Shown here: positions 1 through 7,887 of the stretch, one piece after another
Layout: each line of letters opens with the position of its first letter
How positions within the stretch are numbered: the first letter of the stretch is position 1
NCBI GenBank assembly: GCA_016703005.1
Contig: JADJCX010000034.1
Coordinates: forward strand, 124,001-188,000
Source of the DNA: Flavobacteriales bacterium
GTDB taxonomy: Bacteria; Bacteroidota; Bacteroidia; Flavobacteriales_F; PHOS-HE28
Direction of reading: 5' to 3'
DNA length: 64,000 bases
Made by a program: the position numbers and the translations under genes
The notes under the pieces: model-generated
Databases searched by the model: none
Seen by the model: the letters and a program-made list of their open reading frames with translations, nothing else
What the model was told of the DNA's origin: nothing

Positions 1-1481
1 TAGCTCGGTTCGATACCCACTGACCAAGCCGCATTGAAACGGTAACGCAGATAAGCGCGGGCCGTGTAGCCGATCATAACGGAGGTGAAGGGCTGGTCGG
101 CCAGATCCGTGTACTCGCTCCATGCTGCGTTCGGCAGCGAACCGCGACGACCGGTCAGCAACCCGAAGTATGGACCGCCGCGCAGGCCCAAGCTCCAGCG
201 GCCCTGTGTCAGGTGGGCATCAAAAAGGACGGGGATCTCCAAATAGCACGCGCTGTTCACGTGACTTCGTCCTTCAGAAGTACGTGTGCTGGTGCTGACC
301 GTATCGGTGCTGCTGTCGAGCACGGTAACCGTTGTGGTCACCTGCTGTGTGATGTACGCCGTGTCCCCACTTGACGTGTCGATGCCCACGATGATGGTCA
401 CCGTGGTGTCGATGTAGTTCAAGAAGTAACTATTCCGGTATTCGAGGTCCGTGCGGAAGCGATCCTCAGAATTGAAGCGCTCCTTGTAGCAGGTGTAATG
501 AACACCGAAGCCGATGCCGGTATTCCGGCCCAAGCGCATCATCTCGGCCCCGAACGTGGGCGCGGTGACAGAGGAGAGTGCATTGCCCCATTCGGAGCCA
601 TTGCCTCCGGTGTACTTGGTTGCCGTGTTGTGGGCCCCAGCCAACAAGCTGAATTCCCAGAACGGTTTCGTTCCGGTGGAAGCGGGCTGTTGCGGAGGCA
701 TTGTCGTGATCAGCGTATCCAGTGCAACAGTCGCAAGGGCAGGCACGGCCGTGGTATCCGAAGAGGCCGAAGTTGTAGGGTCGATCGGTGGCACAGTCGC
801 GCTTTCGGCTTGCTGCGCGTTCAAAGCGCTGCTTTGGGTCTTCGTTCCATGCTCCACCGGGGCCGTCTTCGTATCCGAGGCATTGGTTTCTTCAATGACA
901 TTCATCGGATCCGCGATCACCGTATTCAGAACGTCTTCCACTAGTACAACGTTGACCACCTCATTGCCTATCGGAGTCTCCACAACAGCGATCCTTGGCA
1001 ATTCCTCTGCGATCATGCCGCTCACGCTTTCGATCGATGTTTCCGTCTTGGTCGACGATGGCGATGAAACGCGGGGGGGCGACGACGGCATGGCAGCCGC
1101 GTCAACTACCCTTCGTGCGTTGACGTCGGTTATTTCAACCAACTCGTTTTCCTTGACAACAGTTGGATCAACAGCGTCGTCAGTGCGAACGATGGCTGAT
1201 GGCTCCTCTGTCTTCACAGCCGACGTTGGACCTTCAGTCGGTTCCACAACTGTTCCAGTCGCTGCAACTTCGGCAGGTTGTTGAGCGCTGGGTGTTGCCC
1301 ACCAAATGGCACCGACAACCAGCAACACTCCGGCTGCTGCCCATGGCAACCAGCCGATCCTGCGCTGGCGCTCGGTTTCCAGTGCGTTCTGCACGTCAGC
1401 CCAATGCGCTTCCTCGAACGGGAACTCGCGCTCGGCCAGTTTGCGCCGGCTCAGCTCATCGAAGTTGTCGCGTGTGTTCAT
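1..1481 (-). CDS. Anti-sigma-like, membrane-anchored outer-membrane beta-barrel protein (3' end beyond window)
   Basis: The frame is open from the ATG at 1481 to the window edge (about 493 codons visible). Residues 1-40 form a charged cytoplasmic-type region (MNTRDNFDELSRRKLAER start, then a Trp near residue 27) like the N-termini of Bacteroidota anti-sigma proteins. Residues about 43-61 are one membrane segment (GWLPWAAAGVLLVVGAIWW). A Pro/Ser/Thr/Glu-rich linker of about 210 residues follows. From about residue 273 (FWEFSLLAGAHN) alternating aromatic strands typical of an outer-membrane barrel begin. The start overlaps the sigma-factor stop as ATGA, so the two are translationally coupled, which supports a role controlling that sigma factor. 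Function is inferred from architecture and context; the C-terminus is not seen. Confidence 0.75.
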   Translation of the reverse strand, partial: MNTRDNFDELSRRKLAEREFPFEEAHWADVQNALETERQRRIGWLPWAAAGVLLVVGAIWWATPSAQQPAEVAATGTVVEPTEGPTSAVKTEEPSAIVRTDDAVDPTVVKENELVEITDVNARRVVDAAAMPSSPPRVSSPSSTKTETSIESVSGMIAEELPRIAVVETPIGNEVVNVVLVEDVLNTVIADPMNVIEETNASDTKTAPVEHGTKTQSSALNAQQAESATVPPIDPTTSASSDTTAVPALATVALDTLITTMPPQQPASTGTKPFWEFSLLAGAHNTATKYTGGNGSEWGNALSSVTAPTFGAEMMRLGRNTGIGFGVHYTCYKERFNSEDRFRTDLEYRNSYFLNYIDTTVTIIVGIDTSSGDTAYITQQVTTTVTVLDSSTDTVSTSTRTSEGRSHVNSACYLEIPVLFDAHLTQGRWSLGLRGGPYFGLLTGRRGSLPNAAWSEYTDLADQPFTSVMIGYTARAYLRYRFNAAWSVGIEPS

Positions 1482-2038
1482 CGTAGTACGGCTTTGCGCG
1501 TGCTGCTATGTGCCAGCTCCGCGAGTGCGCGCTGTAGTATGCAACGCGCGTTGTTGACATGCCATTTCGAAGTGCCCTCACTGATATCCAGCATCTCGGC
1601 TATTTCCTTGTGCGCGTGACCATCGATCGCGAACAGGTTGAAGACGTTCCGGGACATCGGTGGCACGCGCAGTAACAAGTCGGCGAATGACTCGGCCTCC
1701 ATGTACCGCAGGTAATCGTTCGCATCCGTTGCTTGGGCATCCTCAACTGTTTCATCCAGCGATTCAACCGACTTGCGATGCTTTGAACTGCGGAAGGCGT
1801 CGATCACCGTGTTGATGATGATGCGCCGCGCCCATGCTTCGAACGGTACTTCGGGCCTGCGGTCACCAATGCCATCCAGGATCTTCATGAAACCCGCGTT
1901 CATGATCGAAACCGCGTCCTGCTTGTTGCGCTCGTACCGCGAACACACGGACATCATCATGGGGTACAAGGCCTTGTACAGTTCGTACTGGGCCTTGGCC
2001 TCCTTGCGGATGCAGCGGTCTATGAGCGTGCGATCCAT
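1478..2038 (-). CDS. RNA polymerase sigma-70 family factor (ECF type)
   Basis: 186 residues, the usual ECF length. Region 2 is visible around residues 25-85 (AWARRIIINTVIDAFR at 68-83 is the region 2.3/2.4 core). Region 4 lies around residues 120-172 with a helix-turn-helix (HKEIAEMLDISEGTSKWHV). These are the only two domains, so it should bind core polymerase and redirect it to alternative promoters. The next gene overlaps by 4 nt and encodes an anti-sigma-like membrane protein, the normal ECF pairing. A hairpin at 2054-2082 separates this gene from the upstream minus-strand gene. No autoregulatory promoter could be recognised in the short leader. The regulon is unknown. Confidence 0.9.
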   Translation of the reverse strand: MDRTLIDRCIRKEAKAQYELYKALYPMMMSVCSRYERNKQDAVSIMNAGFMKILDGIGDRRPEVPFEAWARRIIINTVIDAFRSSKHRKSVESLDETVEDAQATDANDYLRYMEAESFADLLLRVPPMSRNVFNLFAIDGHAHKEIAEMLDISEGTSKWHVNNARCILQRALAELAHSSTRKAVLR

Positions 2039-2053
2039 TCGGTCCGATGTGAC

Positions 2054-2082
2054 GAAGGGCCCCGACCAAGTCGGGGCCCTTC
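2054..2082 (-). terminator. Hairpin terminator after the Cys-repeat T9SS gene
   Basis: A 12-bp perfect stem (gaagggccccga / tcggggcccttc) with a 5-nt loop lies just past the stop at 2100 of the minus-strand gene and before the sigma-factor start at 2038. No T-tract follows on the minus strand. The central 15 nt recur in reverse orientation in the hairpin at 29507-29535. Confidence 0.7.
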
Positions 2083-2099
2083 CATCACGTGCTCGTTGA

Positions 2100-3992
2100 T
2101 CAGTTCGACTTCACAAAGCGTTGGCTGATCATCTGCTCACCATTCGAGATGCGCAGCATGTAAAGTCCGGAAGCCAATCCACTCGTACCAATGACCATCT
2201 GGTTGCGGCCGGTGAGCAGTGTATGGCGCTCGGCCATTACCACCCGACCATTGGCATCGGTGACCGTGAGGTCAACATTCCCCCGTGTCGCATCGCTCAA
2301 TGCAATGTTCAGCTCGTCCAGCGCAGGGTTCGGCCAAGTGGTGATACCATCAGCGATGGTATGATCTATCACGTCTTGGCCGATCTGGTTCTGCACATTG
2401 ATAGTAAAGCCCTGTGTGCGTTGGTTGTTGCCGCCGGTGAAACCGGTGTACATGCCATTTGCATCCACCGATACCGAATCGCAATGGGTGCTCGTGCAAC
2501 CCGCTCCGTCATCGATGGTGAGGCAGAGCGCGTACGGTCCACCGTTTGCGTATTGGTGCGATGGGAAGGCCGCGGTGCTGGAGGTGCCGTCCCCGAAGCT
2601 CCACAGGAAGCTGTATGTGCCGCTGCCGCCAGTGCTCAGGTTCCAGATCCACAATTCGTTCGGGATGGGTTGTGGGTTGTTCAGGCTGTCGACCGTGAAG
2701 CCTTGCAGCACCCAGAAGTCAGCAACGCAAGGAGTGTTGTTCGACCCAGCGCACACGCAGTTCGCGTCCCACATGTCATTCGACGTGTTCGGATCACCAT
2801 CGTCGCAGGCCGTGCCGGGCATATCGGGTCCGTTCAACACACCATTGCAATCGAATGGGTTCAGGAATACGCCCATACACACACAGTTTGCGCTCCACAG
2901 GTCGTTGTAGGTGAGCGAGTCGCCGTCGTTGCAAGCTGTGCCAGGCATGTTAGGGCCGAAGGGGATGCCCAAGCAATCGAGCGTATTATTCAGTGTGTCC
3001 AAGCAAACGCAGTTGGCCGTCCAGACCCCCGTGAAGATGGCACCATTCAAGGTGTCCGTGCACATCGTACCGGGCATGTTGGGGCCGTTCAGGAAGCCGA
3101 GACAATCCACCGTTCCATTGGTAACGCAGTTGCAGTTGATGTCCCAAGTACCCGTGAGCAGGATGCCGCCAATAATGTCGGTGCAGGTGGTGCCGGGCAG
3201 GTTGAGGCCACCGGGAATACCAAGACAATCATTGGCTACGCCGCCGCAAGTGAAATTGAGCACCACCGTTTCCAAACCGGTGAATGAATAACCGGTGGAA
3301 TCCCACATCCAGGTCAAGCCTCCATCGCAGGATGCGTCGATCATTACCCAGCCTTGCAAATTGTTGGTGGGTGAATAGGTGAAGGAGTACCCACAGTTCG
3401 CATCGGTATAGATCACTGTGTCAAGAATGGGAACCGTCCACCAATCCATGATGTGTACGGGAGAAGGGCCGGTGCAGCCGGAAAGCAAACCGGTAACTGT
3501 AAGCATGTTCGGGCCACCTGAGTTACCGACGCAGATGCAGTTCGCATCCCACGTGTCATTGAACGTGTTCGGATCATTGTCCGAGCAGGCTGTGCCGGGC
3601 ATGTTCGGGCCGTTAAGTTGCCCGAGGCAGTCGATCGGTCCGCCATTGCACAGCAGTGTGTAAGTGCTGAAAACCGTGTCCATGAGGAATCCGAAAGAGG
3701 CGCTATCGTAGACACTAACGAATGCCCCGCCGCATTGGGTGCTCAATTGGATCGCCGCCGGAGTCGTCGCAAGCCAAAGCTCAGTGGAGAAGGAACATGT
3801 ATTCGAGTCGACTACCAAGTCAATGTTAATCGCAGGCAGCGTGCCGGGCATGGTGTGCACATTGACCACCTGGCCGGGATAGCATGGAGCCACCGTTCCT
3901 GAGATCATCCAGGTGTATGGTTGCTGGGCCATGGCGCCAACGGCAGCTACGGTGCCGAGGCTTAGCGTGAGTGAGCGAAGCGTGGATCTCAT
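2100..3992 (-). CDS. Secreted Cys-rich-repeat protein with PKD domain and T9SS sorting domain
   Basis: A cell-surface or secreted protein of about 630 residues. The ATG at 3992 is chosen because it gives a textbook signal peptide (MRSTLRSLTLSLGTVAAVGA, cleavage after AMAQ) and leaves an A-rich leader upstream; in-frame ATGs at 4028 and 4067 are alternatives. Five repeats of the form C-x-G-x4-G-x3-PGT-x-C-x-D, ending W-x2-N-C-x-C, occur at about residues 120-156 and 255-416. They carry four Cys each and Asp-rich loops (DDGDPNTSND). A PKD-like domain follows (FLWSFGDGTSS). The last 80 residues form a type A sorting domain (WPNPALDELNI, then ASGLYMLRI). The family fits T9SS cargo; the ligand is unknown. 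Confidence 0.8.
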   Translation of the reverse strand: MRSTLRSLTLSLGTVAAVGAMAQQPYTWMISGTVAPCYPGQVVNVHTMPGTLPAINIDLVVDSNTCSFSTELWLATTPAAIQLSTQCGGAFVSVYDSASFGFLMDTVFSTYTLLCNGGPIDCLGQLNGPNMPGTACSDNDPNTFNDTWDANCICVGNSGGPNMLTVTGLLSGCTGPSPVHIMDWWTVPILDTVIYTDANCGYSFTYSPTNNLQGWVMIDASCDGGLTWMWDSTGYSFTGLETVVLNFTCGGVANDCLGIPGGLNLPGTTCTDIIGGILLTGTWDINCNCVTNGTVDCLGFLNGPNMPGTMCTDTLNGAIFTGVWTANCVCLDTLNNTLDCLGIPFGPNMPGTACNDGDSLTYNDLWSANCVCMGVFLNPFDCNGVLNGPDMPGTACDDGDPNTSNDMWDANCVCAGSNNTPCVADFWVLQGFTVDSLNNPQPIPNELWIWNLSTGGSGTYSFLWSFGDGTSSTAAFPSHQYANGGPYALCLTIDDGAGCTSTHCDSVSVDANGMYTGFTGGNNQRTQGFTINVQNQIGQDVIDHTIADGITTWPNPALDELNIALSDATRGNVDLTVTDANGRVVMAERHTLLTGRNQMVIGTSGLASGLYMLRISNGEQMISQRFVKSN

Positions 3993-4077
3993 GGATCGTT
4001 GGGTTTTCTTTTTTGCGTTCAACTCCATACACGGATGCTTCAGGCTGGAGGTTGGGTCCACCTGCACTTTTCGTCCC

Positions 4078-6102
4078 TCATCTGATCGACTTGTCGATCA
4101 GATCGTTGTCCGCCTCGTTCGGCAAGGTCACTTTCAACTGGGGCGTCCGCTTCATTTCCTGCTCGATGCTCCACACTGCATTCGGATTGCGCGCCCAAGC
4201 ACGACGGGCAATACCATTGTTCACATCCCAGAGGAGCATGGACTTCAATCGCCGGTCGCTGTCAGCACTTCCGTCCAGCACCATCCCGAAACCTCCGTTG
4301 ATCACTTCGCCCCAGCCCACGCCACCACCGTTGTGCAAGCTGATCCATGTTGCGCCACGGAAGGCATCGCCCACGAAGTTCTGCACCGCCATGTCTGCCG
4401 TGAACCTCGACCCGTCGCGGATGTTGCTCGTTTCGCGGTAGGGACTGTCCGTGCCGCTCACGTCGTGGTGGTCGCGGCCCAGCACGATGGGTGCGCTGAT
4501 GGTGCCCGCCCTGATCGCCGCGTTGAAAGCTCCCGCTATGCGGATCCGGCCTTCGCTATCGGCATACAGGATGCGCGCTTGGCTGCCCACAACGAGCTTG
4601 TTCTGTTTTGCGCTGCGGATCCAATGCAGGTTGTCGGCGATCTGTTGCGCGATCTCGGTAGGCGCTTCCTTCAGCATCGACTCCAGCACATCACCGGAAA
4701 TACGGTCGCTCGTTTCCAGATCCTTTGGATCGCCGCTGGTACATACCCACCGGAAAGGACCGAAGCCATGGTCGAAACACATCGGCCCCATGATGTCTTC
4801 CACATAGCTGGGGTACCTGAACTCAACACCGTGCGTGCCGCCGATATCAGCGCCTGCGCGCTTGCTCTCCAACAGGAACGCGTTGCCGTAATCGAAGAAG
4901 TACATGCCTTGGGCGGCCAGCTTGTTCACTGCGGTCACGTGGCGCTTCAGCGTCTCTTGAACCTTTGTCTTGAACGTGACAGGGTCCGCTGCCATCAGCG
5001 CGTTGCTCTGCTCGTAACTCAGTCCCACAGGGTAGTATCCACCCGCCCACGGATTGTGCAAACTCGTCTGGTCGCTGCCCAGATCCACTTTAATGCTACG
5101 CGCGGCCAATCGTTCCCACAGATCAACGATGTTCCCGAGGAACGCTATGCTATGCGGCTCGCCCTTCTTCTGCCAAGCAAGCGCTGCATCGATGCAAGCA
5201 TCCACGTCTGCAATGACTTCATCCACCCAGCCTTGGCTTTGGCGCTTGTGCGCGGCGGTGGCGTTCACTTCTGCGCAGATCGTTACAACCCCTGCGATAT
5301 TGCCCGCCTTGGGCTGGGCGCCGCTCATACCACCAAGGCCGGACGTCACGAAGAGCTTGCCTTTCGATCCCGGCTCCTTCAGCATCCGGCAAGCATTCAG
5401 CACTGTGATGGTGGTGCCATGCACGATGCCTTGTGGGCCTATGTACATGTAGCTGCCCGCGGTCATCTGGCCGTATTGCGAAACGCCGAGCGCGTTCATG
5501 CGCTCCCAATCGTCCGGCGTGCTGTAGTTGGGGATCACCATGCCGTTGGTCACCACCACGCGTGGCGCATCGGTGTGGCTGGGGAAGAGGCCTAGCGGAT
5601 GGCCGCTGTACATCACCAGGGTTTGCATGTCGCTCATCTGGCTCAGGTACTGCATCGTCAACCGGTACTGCGCCCAATTCTGGAAGACCGCGCCGTTGCC
5701 ACCGTACGTGATCAGCTCATGCGGGTGCTGAGCGACCGCCGGATCCAAATTGTTCTGGATCATGAGCATGATGGCCGCAGCTTGTTTGGATTTGGCCGGG
5801 TACTCGCCGATCGGCCGCGCACGCATCGGTTGCTCCGGGCGGAGTCGGTACATGTAAATGCGACCGAAATCCTTCAACTCCTGCACGAACTCGGGCGCCA
5901 GCACAGCGTGGTGCTTTGCCGGGAAGTACCGCAACGCGTTGCGTAGGGCCAACTTCTTCTCCTCAGCGGTAAGAATGTCCTTGCGCTTGGGGGCGTGGCT
6001 TACAGCCGGGTCGAGCGGACGGGCTGGAGGAAGGACATCGGGGATGCCTTCGAGGATGGATCGGTGGAGGCCCTCAAGAACGGCCCCGGTAGCGGTTGGC
6101 AT
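4078..6102 (-). CDS. hutU: Urocanate hydratase
   Basis: Converts urocanate to 4-imidazolone-5-propionate, the second step of histidine catabolism, using tightly bound NAD. The 674-residue length matches the longer urocanase form. Visible signatures include TYGGNGAVFQNWAQY (residues 132-146), MTAGSYMYIGPQGIVHGTT (213-231) and the glycine-rich nucleotide-binding stretch SGLGGMSGAQ (254-263). No other hut gene lies in the window, so the rest of the pathway must be elsewhere. A DUF5522-like gene ends 18 nt upstream on the same strand and may be co-transcribed. A CATCTTTG box (6107-6114) lies 4 nt before the ATG. Confidence 0.95.
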   Translation of the reverse strand: MPTATGAVLEGLHRSILEGIPDVLPPARPLDPAVSHAPKRKDILTAEEKKLALRNALRYFPAKHHAVLAPEFVQELKDFGRIYMYRLRPEQPMRARPIGEYPAKSKQAAAIMLMIQNNLDPAVAQHPHELITYGGNGAVFQNWAQYRLTMQYLSQMSDMQTLVMYSGHPLGLFPSHTDAPRVVVTNGMVIPNYSTPDDWERMNALGVSQYGQMTAGSYMYIGPQGIVHGTTITVLNACRMLKEPGSKGKLFVTSGLGGMSGAQPKAGNIAGVVTICAEVNATAAHKRQSQGWVDEVIADVDACIDAALAWQKKGEPHSIAFLGNIVDLWERLAARSIKVDLGSDQTSLHNPWAGGYYPVGLSYEQSNALMAADPVTFKTKVQETLKRHVTAVNKLAAQGMYFFDYGNAFLLESKRAGADIGGTHGVEFRYPSYVEDIMGPMCFDHGFGPFRWVCTSGDPKDLETSDRISGDVLESMLKEAPTEIAQQIADNLHWIRSAKQNKLVVGSQARILYADSEGRIRIAGAFNAAIRAGTISAPIVLGRDHHDVSGTDSPYRETSNIRDGSRFTADMAVQNFVGDAFRGATWISLHNGGGVGWGEVINGGFGMVLDGSADSDRRLKSMLLWDVNNGIARRAWARNPNAVWSIEQEMKRTPQLKVTLPNEADNDLIDKSIR

Positions 6103-6120
6103 GCTCCAAAGATGAAGCTC

Positions 6121-6333
6121 TCACCCAACCTTCCCTTTCCTCTGCTTGTCGTGATACCCGTACGGGCAATGTCTGCACCCGCTCTGGCAGCAGTGCCCGC
6201 GTTTCAGGTGGTACTGCTCCGTGAAGACGATGTAGCCCTCCTCGCTGAAGTAGTAGTCGCCCGGCTCGAAGCCCATGCGCCGCAAGCGCTCGGTGCGCTC
6301 CGGGTGGTCGTCTTTGGGCGGTTCAGAGGACAT
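6121..6333 (-). CDS. Small Cys-rich DUF5522-like protein
   Basis: A 70-residue soluble protein. The C-terminal part carries the pattern KRGHCCQSGCRHCPYGY, four cysteines and two histidines in 14 residues, which resembles the DUF5522 family of small bacterial proteins and could bind a metal or a cluster. The N-terminal part is acidic and charged (MSSEPPKDDHPERTERLRR). It ends 18 nt before hutU on the same strand, so co-transcription is possible although no functional link to histidine catabolism is known to me. Function is unknown; the family assignment comes from the Cys pattern. Confidence 0.75.
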   Translation of the reverse strand: MSSEPPKDDHPERTERLRRMGFEPGDYYFSEEGYIVFTEQYHLKRGHCCQSGCRHCPYGYHDKQRKGKVG

Positions 6334-6483
6334 GGGTCGGCGAAGGTCGGGAGCCGGTGCATTGATCGGTCTGGTTGCTGCGTTCTATCCACTAACGATC
6401 GTTGATGGACCGGTGGATGGATCGTGGAAAGCGCGCTACAGGCCCCGGTAGTTTTGGATTCTTCTGTTGATAGCCCTTTTCCC

Positions 6484-7509
6484 ATGGACGTTGTTGGATC
6501 GTTGAAAACCGCTTTTGCGACGGGTTGCATCGCGCTGGTGCTGCCGTTGTTCGCGCAGAGTTCGCCGCCTGTGGAAACCCCGGGTGGCGATCGTCTCACG
6601 GCCGAGGGGTACATCGAATTGTGGAAGAGTGTGGCCGTGCAGAAGATGAAGGCGCACGGGATACCGGCCAGTATCACCCTTGCACAAGGCCTGCTCGAAA
6701 GTGGTAATGGCAACAGTGAACTGGCGCGCGAGGCCAACAACCACTTCGGCATCAAATGCACGCCCGATTGGAGCGGCGGTAAGGCCTACCACGACGACGA
6801 TCGGAAGAACGATTGTTTCCGCAAGTACAAAGACGCCGCCGACAGCTACGAGGACCACAGCAAATTCCTGCAACGCTCCCGGTATGCTTCGCTCTTCGAA
6901 CTGAAGACCACCGACTACAAGGGCTGGGCGCACGGATTGAAGAAGGCAGGCTACGCCACCGACCCGGCGTATCCACGGAAATTGATCGAACTGATCGAAC
7001 GGTACGAACTCCACAAGTTGGACGAAGGGCAGGACATCAGTTTCAAGAAGCGCGAGGTGGCTGATGCGTCGAAGGGCGACGCTGGAACGCCATCGAAAAA
7101 GAAGAAGTCCAAGCCTTCGCGTGTCAGCGATGATGAGGTAACGGTGACCATTGGCAATGGTCGCAACGTGGAGAAGTTCGAAGGCCGTGTGAAGTTCACG
7201 CGGGCCAAGGCCGGCGATTCGATCAAGAAGATCGCTGAGGACATGGAGACCATGCCCGGTTGGGTAGCCGGTTGGAACGACTTGGACAAGGATGCGCGGT
7301 TGGAAGAAGGACAGGTGATCTACTTATCGCCGAAGTTGAGCAAGAGCAAGCGCGCGGCAACCCACGATGTGCGCGCTGGCGATACGCTCTGGACCATCAG
7401 CCAGACATACGGCGTGAAGCTCTCGAAGCTGTGCACGTACAACGGCATGAGGCCGACGGATACGCTACGCACGGGCATGACCGTTCATCTGCGCAAGCCG
7501 AAGAAGTAG
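6484..7509 (+). CDS. Glucosaminidase (FlgJ-like, GH73) with LysM repeats
   Basis: A predicted periplasmic peptidoglycan hydrolase of 341 residues. The ATG at 6484 gives a signal peptide (residues 1-25, ending LVLPLFAQ); the ORF is open further upstream but that stretch lacks a signal-like start. Residues about 45-175 form the glucosaminidase domain, with the expected catalytic Glu in GLLESGNGNSELA (E72) and NNHFGIKC (86-92). A basic, Lys-rich linker (about 186-215) leads to a diverged LysM-like segment (about 236-283) and a clear C-terminal LysM (HDVRAGDTLWTISQTYGV, 294-311), which should anchor the enzyme to glycan. It stands alone on the plus strand among minus-strand genes. Confidence 0.92.
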   Translation: MDVVGSLKTAFATGCIALVLPLFAQSSPPVETPGGDRLTAEGYIELWKSVAVQKMKAHGIPASITLAQGLLESGNGNSELAREANNHFGIKCTPDWSGGKAYHDDDRKNDCFRKYKDAADSYEDHSKFLQRSRYASLFELKTTDYKGWAHGLKKAGYATDPAYPRKLIELIERYELHKLDEGQDISFKKREVADASKGDAGTPSKKKKSKPSRVSDDEVTVTIGNGRNVEKFEGRVKFTRAKAGDSIKKIAEDMETMPGWVAGWNDLDKDARLEEGQVIYLSPKLSKSKRAATHDVRAGDTLWTISQTYGVKLSKLCTYNGMRPTDTLRTGMTVHLRKPKK

Positions 7510-7515
7510 GGCGGT

Positions 7516-7887
7516 TCAGTTGGCGCGCAACTTCACCAGCATCAATGCGCCGATGTTGCGCGCTCTGTCTTTGGCCAATTCAACGTTCGGGCCGCTGTAG
7601 TGCTCGTCCAATGCCGCGTGGAAGTGGTGAAGCCAACGGTGCATGTGTTCAACTGTTATCGCACGCTCTCGATCGATGGCGAGGTGCTTGCCCATGACGT
7701 CGCTTTCGAAACCGCGCGCCCCGAAGAGCACCATTTCCCAGAACGCCGCGATGCGCGGTAAGTGTGATGGTAGATCCAAATGACGGAAGTGGTGCGCAAG
7801 CACTTCGTCTTTCAGCAGCTTGGCGTAGAGCACCTCCACGAACAGGCGCACATCGTCCGGCGTGGTGATGTCCGGGGCGTTGCTCAT
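7516..7887 (-). CDS. Truncated hemoglobin, group III type
   Basis: A 123-residue single-domain truncated globin. The AAFWEMVLFG stretch (residues 47-56) and HMHRWLHHFHAAL (81-93) match the helices of group III trHbs. H68 in GKHLAI is at the position expected for the heme-binding F8 histidine (inference from family pattern). Such proteins handle O2, NO or peroxide in the cytoplasm. The ATG overlaps the stop of the large upstream gene as ATGA, so it is translated from the same mRNA. Two adjoining palindromes far upstream (10594-10617) could regulate the operon. Confidence 0.88.
   Translation of the reverse strand: MSNAPDITTPDDVRLFVEVLYAKLLKDEVLAHHFRHLDLPSHLPRIAAFWEMVLFGARGFESDVMGKHLAIDRERAITVEHMHRWLHHFHAALDEHYSGPNVELAKDRARNIGALMLVKLRAN

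Noticed and set aside
1..22. A tRNA-like T-arm sequence (ggttcgatacc) at the window start
   Set aside because: No matching acceptor or anticodon arms can be seen, and the sequence is part of the open barrel frame on the minus strand.
514..1284. A long Ser/Thr-rich plus-strand ORF
   Set aside because: It is antisense to the linker of the barrel protein. The minus-strand frame has a clear start, membrane helix and barrel strands, while this ORF has no recognisable domain.
2121..3287. A 388-codon plus-strand ORF across the Cys-repeat gene
   Set aside because: It is antisense to a protein with a signal peptide, repeats and a sorting domain; its translation is His/Val/Arg-rich without motif.
3913..5595. 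A 560-codon plus-strand ORF
   Set aside because: It lies antisense to hutU, which is unmistakable. Long antisense ORFs are expected at high GC.
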